DNA of 64,000 nt, from the NCBI RefSeq assembly GCF_021484805.1, contig NZ_CP090557.1, positions 1,500,001-1,564,000 of the forward strand, written 5' to 3'. The notes under the pieces were generated by a model, which was given only the letters and a program-made list of their open reading frames with translations, was not told the DNA's origin and searched no databases. The stretch is from Tellurirhabdus bombi (GTDB lineage: Bacteria > Bacteroidota > Bacteroidia > Cytophagales > Spirosomataceae). Below are positions 62,104-64,000 of this stretch, in pieces; position 1 is the stretch's first letter; each line of letters opens with the position of its first letter. The position numbers and the translations under genes are program-made.

Positions 62104-62550
62104 ATGCAAAGTACCCGTTGGATGCCCCTTTTGCTGTTGCTGTTAGTGGGGTTAGTATGGAATGCTGGTGCCGAAGAGGGACCAAAACATAAGGAGGGAG
62201 CTGATGCCGGAATCGTGTTCACGGATGCGAAATGGGCAGCTATCCTGAAAAAAGCCAAAGCCGAGAATAAAATAATTTTTCTCGATGCCTACGCAAGCTG
62301 GTGCGGCCCTTGCAAGCTCTTGCAGAAGCACGTCTTTACGAAAAAGGAAGTTGGGGATTATTTCAACAAGCGGTTTATCAACGTGAAGATGGACATGGAG
62401 CAGGGGGAAGGCCCCGCCCTGGCACGCCAGTATCCACTAGAGGCCTACCCGACACTGTTCTTTATCGATGGCAATGGCCGGGTAGTCAAAAAAGTGATTG
62501 GTGCTCAATCTGCCGATGCGCTGATCGCTATTGGGAAGAGCGTTAAATAA
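62104..62550 (+). CDS. Exported thioredoxin-fold protein
   Basis: A 148-residue protein with a signal peptide (MQSTRWMPLLLLLLVGLVW, cleavage near AGAEEG) and a thioredoxin domain (about 40-145) with active site SWCGPCK and cis-Pro in AYPTLFFID. It should act in periplasmic disulfide reduction or cytochrome maturation; its exact partner is unknown. ATG 62104 is preferred to TTG 62059 because it starts the signal peptide. Confidence 0.9.
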   Translation: MQSTRWMPLLLLLLVGLVWNAGAEEGPKHKEGADAGIVFTDAKWAAILKKAKAENKIIFLDAYASWCGPCKLLQKHVFTKKEVGDYFNKRFINVKMDMEQGEGPALARQYPLEAYPTLFFIDGNGRVVKKVIGAQSADALIAIGKSVK

Positions 62551-62567
62551 TAACTTACATACGTGAA

Positions 62568-62603
62568 AAATGCCCGGACAGTAATTGTCCGGGCATTTTT
62601 TTT
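62568..62603 (+). terminator. Terminator of the thioredoxin gene
   Basis: AAATGCCCGGACA / TGTCCGGGCATTT with a 5-base loop, then T8. Confidence 0.93.
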
Positions 62604-62759
62604 ATTTTAGTGTCGAAAACGCGGTATAATTCTTGTCATTTCTTGAACGAAATGGATATAAATTGACCGCTCAATGTCTGAATATTTGATAAAAAAGTAT
62701 TACATTTCAGACTCTAAATTGCTCAAATTCTTTTAATCTCATAGTAATGTTCAGTAAGT

Positions 62760-64000
62760 ATGCCTCTTTTTATAGCCTCTGAGAGTCTGAGAATCGGAGT
62801 AATCGGTTTAGGGTATGTGGGGCTTCCTTTGGCACTTGAGTTTGGCAAAATCTATCCAACCGTTGGTTTTGATGTTGATAAAAGCCGAGTTGAAGAGTTA
62901 ATAAGCGGATATGACCGTACCCGTGAAGTTTCGCAAGAAGAATTAGTCAACAACCCACAGCTTGTTTATGCTCATGAGTCAGATGCACTGGCGGGCTGTA
63001 ATGTATTTATTGTTACTGTACCGACTCCAATTGATCGTTATAAGTGCCCTGATCTGAGTTTTCTCTTAAAAGCCTCACAAAATATTGCCCAGTATTTAAC
63101 GAAAGGAAGCGTTGTTGTCTATGAGTCAACCGTTTATCCTGGTTGTACGGAAGAAGAATGTGTACCGGTACTGGAAAAATACAGTGGACTTACTTACAAT
63201 ACTGATTTTTTCTGTGGGTATTCGCCGGAGCGCATCAATCCGGGCGACAAAGAGCGCACACTTACGAAAATTTTGAAAATTACGTCGGGTTCTACGCCCG
63301 AAGCAGCCGATTTTGTAGACCAGCTCTACCGCTCTATTATACAGGCGGGTACTTACCGGGCGGCATCACTCAAAGTTGCTGAAGCAGCTAAAGCCATCGA
63401 AAACGCGCAGCGCGACGTAAATATATCATTCGTAAATGAGCTGGCTTTGATTTTCGATCGGATGGGGATCGATACGCTGGATGTACTTGAGGCAGCAGGA
63501 ACCAAATGGAATTTTCTCAATTTTAAGCCAGGACTGGTAGGTGGGCATTGCATCAGCGTAGATCCTTACTACCTCGCGTATAAGGCTCAGAGTTTAGGCT
63601 ATCATCCGCAGGTAATTTTATCAGGAAGGCGTGTCAACGACGATATGCCCTACTTCGTTGCCAATAAACTAGTAAAAGGAATGATTCATCACGCAATACC
63701 TATTGCGGGGAGCAACGTCCTAATACTAGGCTTTACATTCAAAGAGAATTGCCCAGACATTCGAAATACGAAAGTTGCAGATATTTACTTCGAATTAAAG
63801 GACTTTGGCATTAATGTAGATGTGTATGATCCGTGGGCCGTTAAGGACGAGGTCATGCATGAATACGGCATTTCGCTCTGTGACCAGCTAAGCAAAAATT
63901 CATATGACGCGATACTAGTAACTGTTTCGCATCAGGAATTTAAGCAGATGAATATTTTAGAATTAAAAAAAGACAGTCATTCTGTTGTGTATGACCTAAA
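62760..64000 (+). CDS. Nucleotide sugar dehydrogenase (UDP-HexNAc 6-dehydrogenase, TviB/WbpA-like), partial
   Basis: An open frame of at least 413 codons running past the window end. Rossmann start [18 protein letters not shown] (about residues 12-29), [26 protein letters not shown], the catalytic Cys in [12 protein letters not shown], and [15 protein letters not shown] of the UDP-binding domain. The [12 protein letters not shown] and [10 protein letters not shown] stretches favour the UDP-GlcNAc/GalNAc dehydrogenase subgroup, which makes uronic acids for capsule or O-antigen. As its stop lies outside, downstream genes are probably a surface-polysaccharide cluster. Confidence 0.93.
   Translation, partial: MPLFIASESLRIGVIGLGYVGLPLALEFGKIYPTVGFDVDKSRVEELISGYDRTREVSQEELVNNPQLVYAHESDALAGCNVFIVTVPTPIDRYKCPDLSFLLKASQNIAQYLTKGSVVVYESTVYPGCTEEECVPVLEKYSGLTYNTDFFCGYSPERINPGDKERTLTKILKITSGSTPEAADFVDQLYRSIIQAGTYRAASLKVAEAAKAIENAQRDVNISFVNELALIFDRMGIDTLDVLEAAGTKWNFLNFKPGLVGGHCISVDPYYLAYKAQSLGYHPQVILSGRRVNDDMPYFVANKLVKGMIHHAIPIAGSNVLILGFTFKENCPDIRNTKVADIYFELKDFGINVDVYDPWAVKDEVMHEYGISLCDQLSKNSYDAILVTVSHQEFKQMNILELKKDSHSVVYDL

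Overview
The window looks like a chromosomal segment of a Bacteroidota bacterium, probably Cytophagales and close to Spirosoma/Larkinella-type genera (inference). The evidence is: bacillithiol ligase BshC; the rpmG-DUF4295-ftsY order; outer-membrane barrels with carboxypeptidase-like N-domains; many lipoproteins with short lipoboxes; a short arginine decarboxylase; and clean TTTG-N20-TAnnTTTG promoters (rpmG, and in weaker form typA). No phage, integrase, insertion sequence or CRISPR array was seen. Most of the window is ordinary core chromosome, with accessory patches around 14.8-21 kb, 49.9-50.1 kb and 58.3-60.8 kb.

Layout. 0-0.3 kb: end of a 23S gene, a 5S gene and a terminator. 0.5-7.2 kb: a TetR-regulated RND efflux operon (tetR, TolC-like, MFP, RND pump). 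7.2-12.7 kb: membrane phosphoesterase, dienelactone hydrolase, small surface proteins and a TonB-receptor-like barrel. 13-14.8 kb: typA with a structured leader. 14.8-21 kb (minus): an LVIVD lipoprotein with a small barrel; a lipoprotein serpin with a partner lipoprotein; and an ECF sigma factor with a protein that combines an anti-sigma-like N-terminus, one membrane segment and a C-terminal barrel. 21-24.7 kb: mpl, a CPBP-family membrane protein with altered catalytic motifs, and a lone nuoD. 24.8-31.2 kb: rpmG, DUF4295, ftsY, two unknown genes, rimO, bshC and 5-formyl-THF cyclo-ligase. 31.3-38.5 kb: an unknown gene with a one-base frame break at its start, asd, a second large barrel and an ABC exporter pair, then tRNA-Leu(CAG) on the minus strand. 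38.7-49.9 kb: beta-CASP hydrolase, PBP1C, a Tat-exported Gfo/Idh/MocA protein, NUDIX, a sodium:solute symporter, a vWA-like lipoprotein, amidohydrolase and M28 peptidase. 50-58.3 kb: arginine decarboxylase, tiny lipoprotein, HAD phosphatase, OmpA protein, valS, DUF72 and GNAT. 58.3-64 kb: a gene-poor stretch with a decayed membrane gene, a convergent pair of paralogues, aldose epimerase, an exported thioredoxin and the start of a nucleotide-sugar dehydrogenase gene cut by the window end, probably the first gene of a surface-polysaccharide cluster.

Most interesting for follow-up: the sigma/trans-envelope regulator pair (18.8-21.0 kb), the serpin lipoprotein pair (17.0-18.7 kb), the LVIVD/barrel pair (14.8-16.7 kb) and the altered CPBP protein (22.5-23.4 kb). 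Compact packing is a theme: several pairs overlap by 4 bp, and strong hairpins sit on stop codons.
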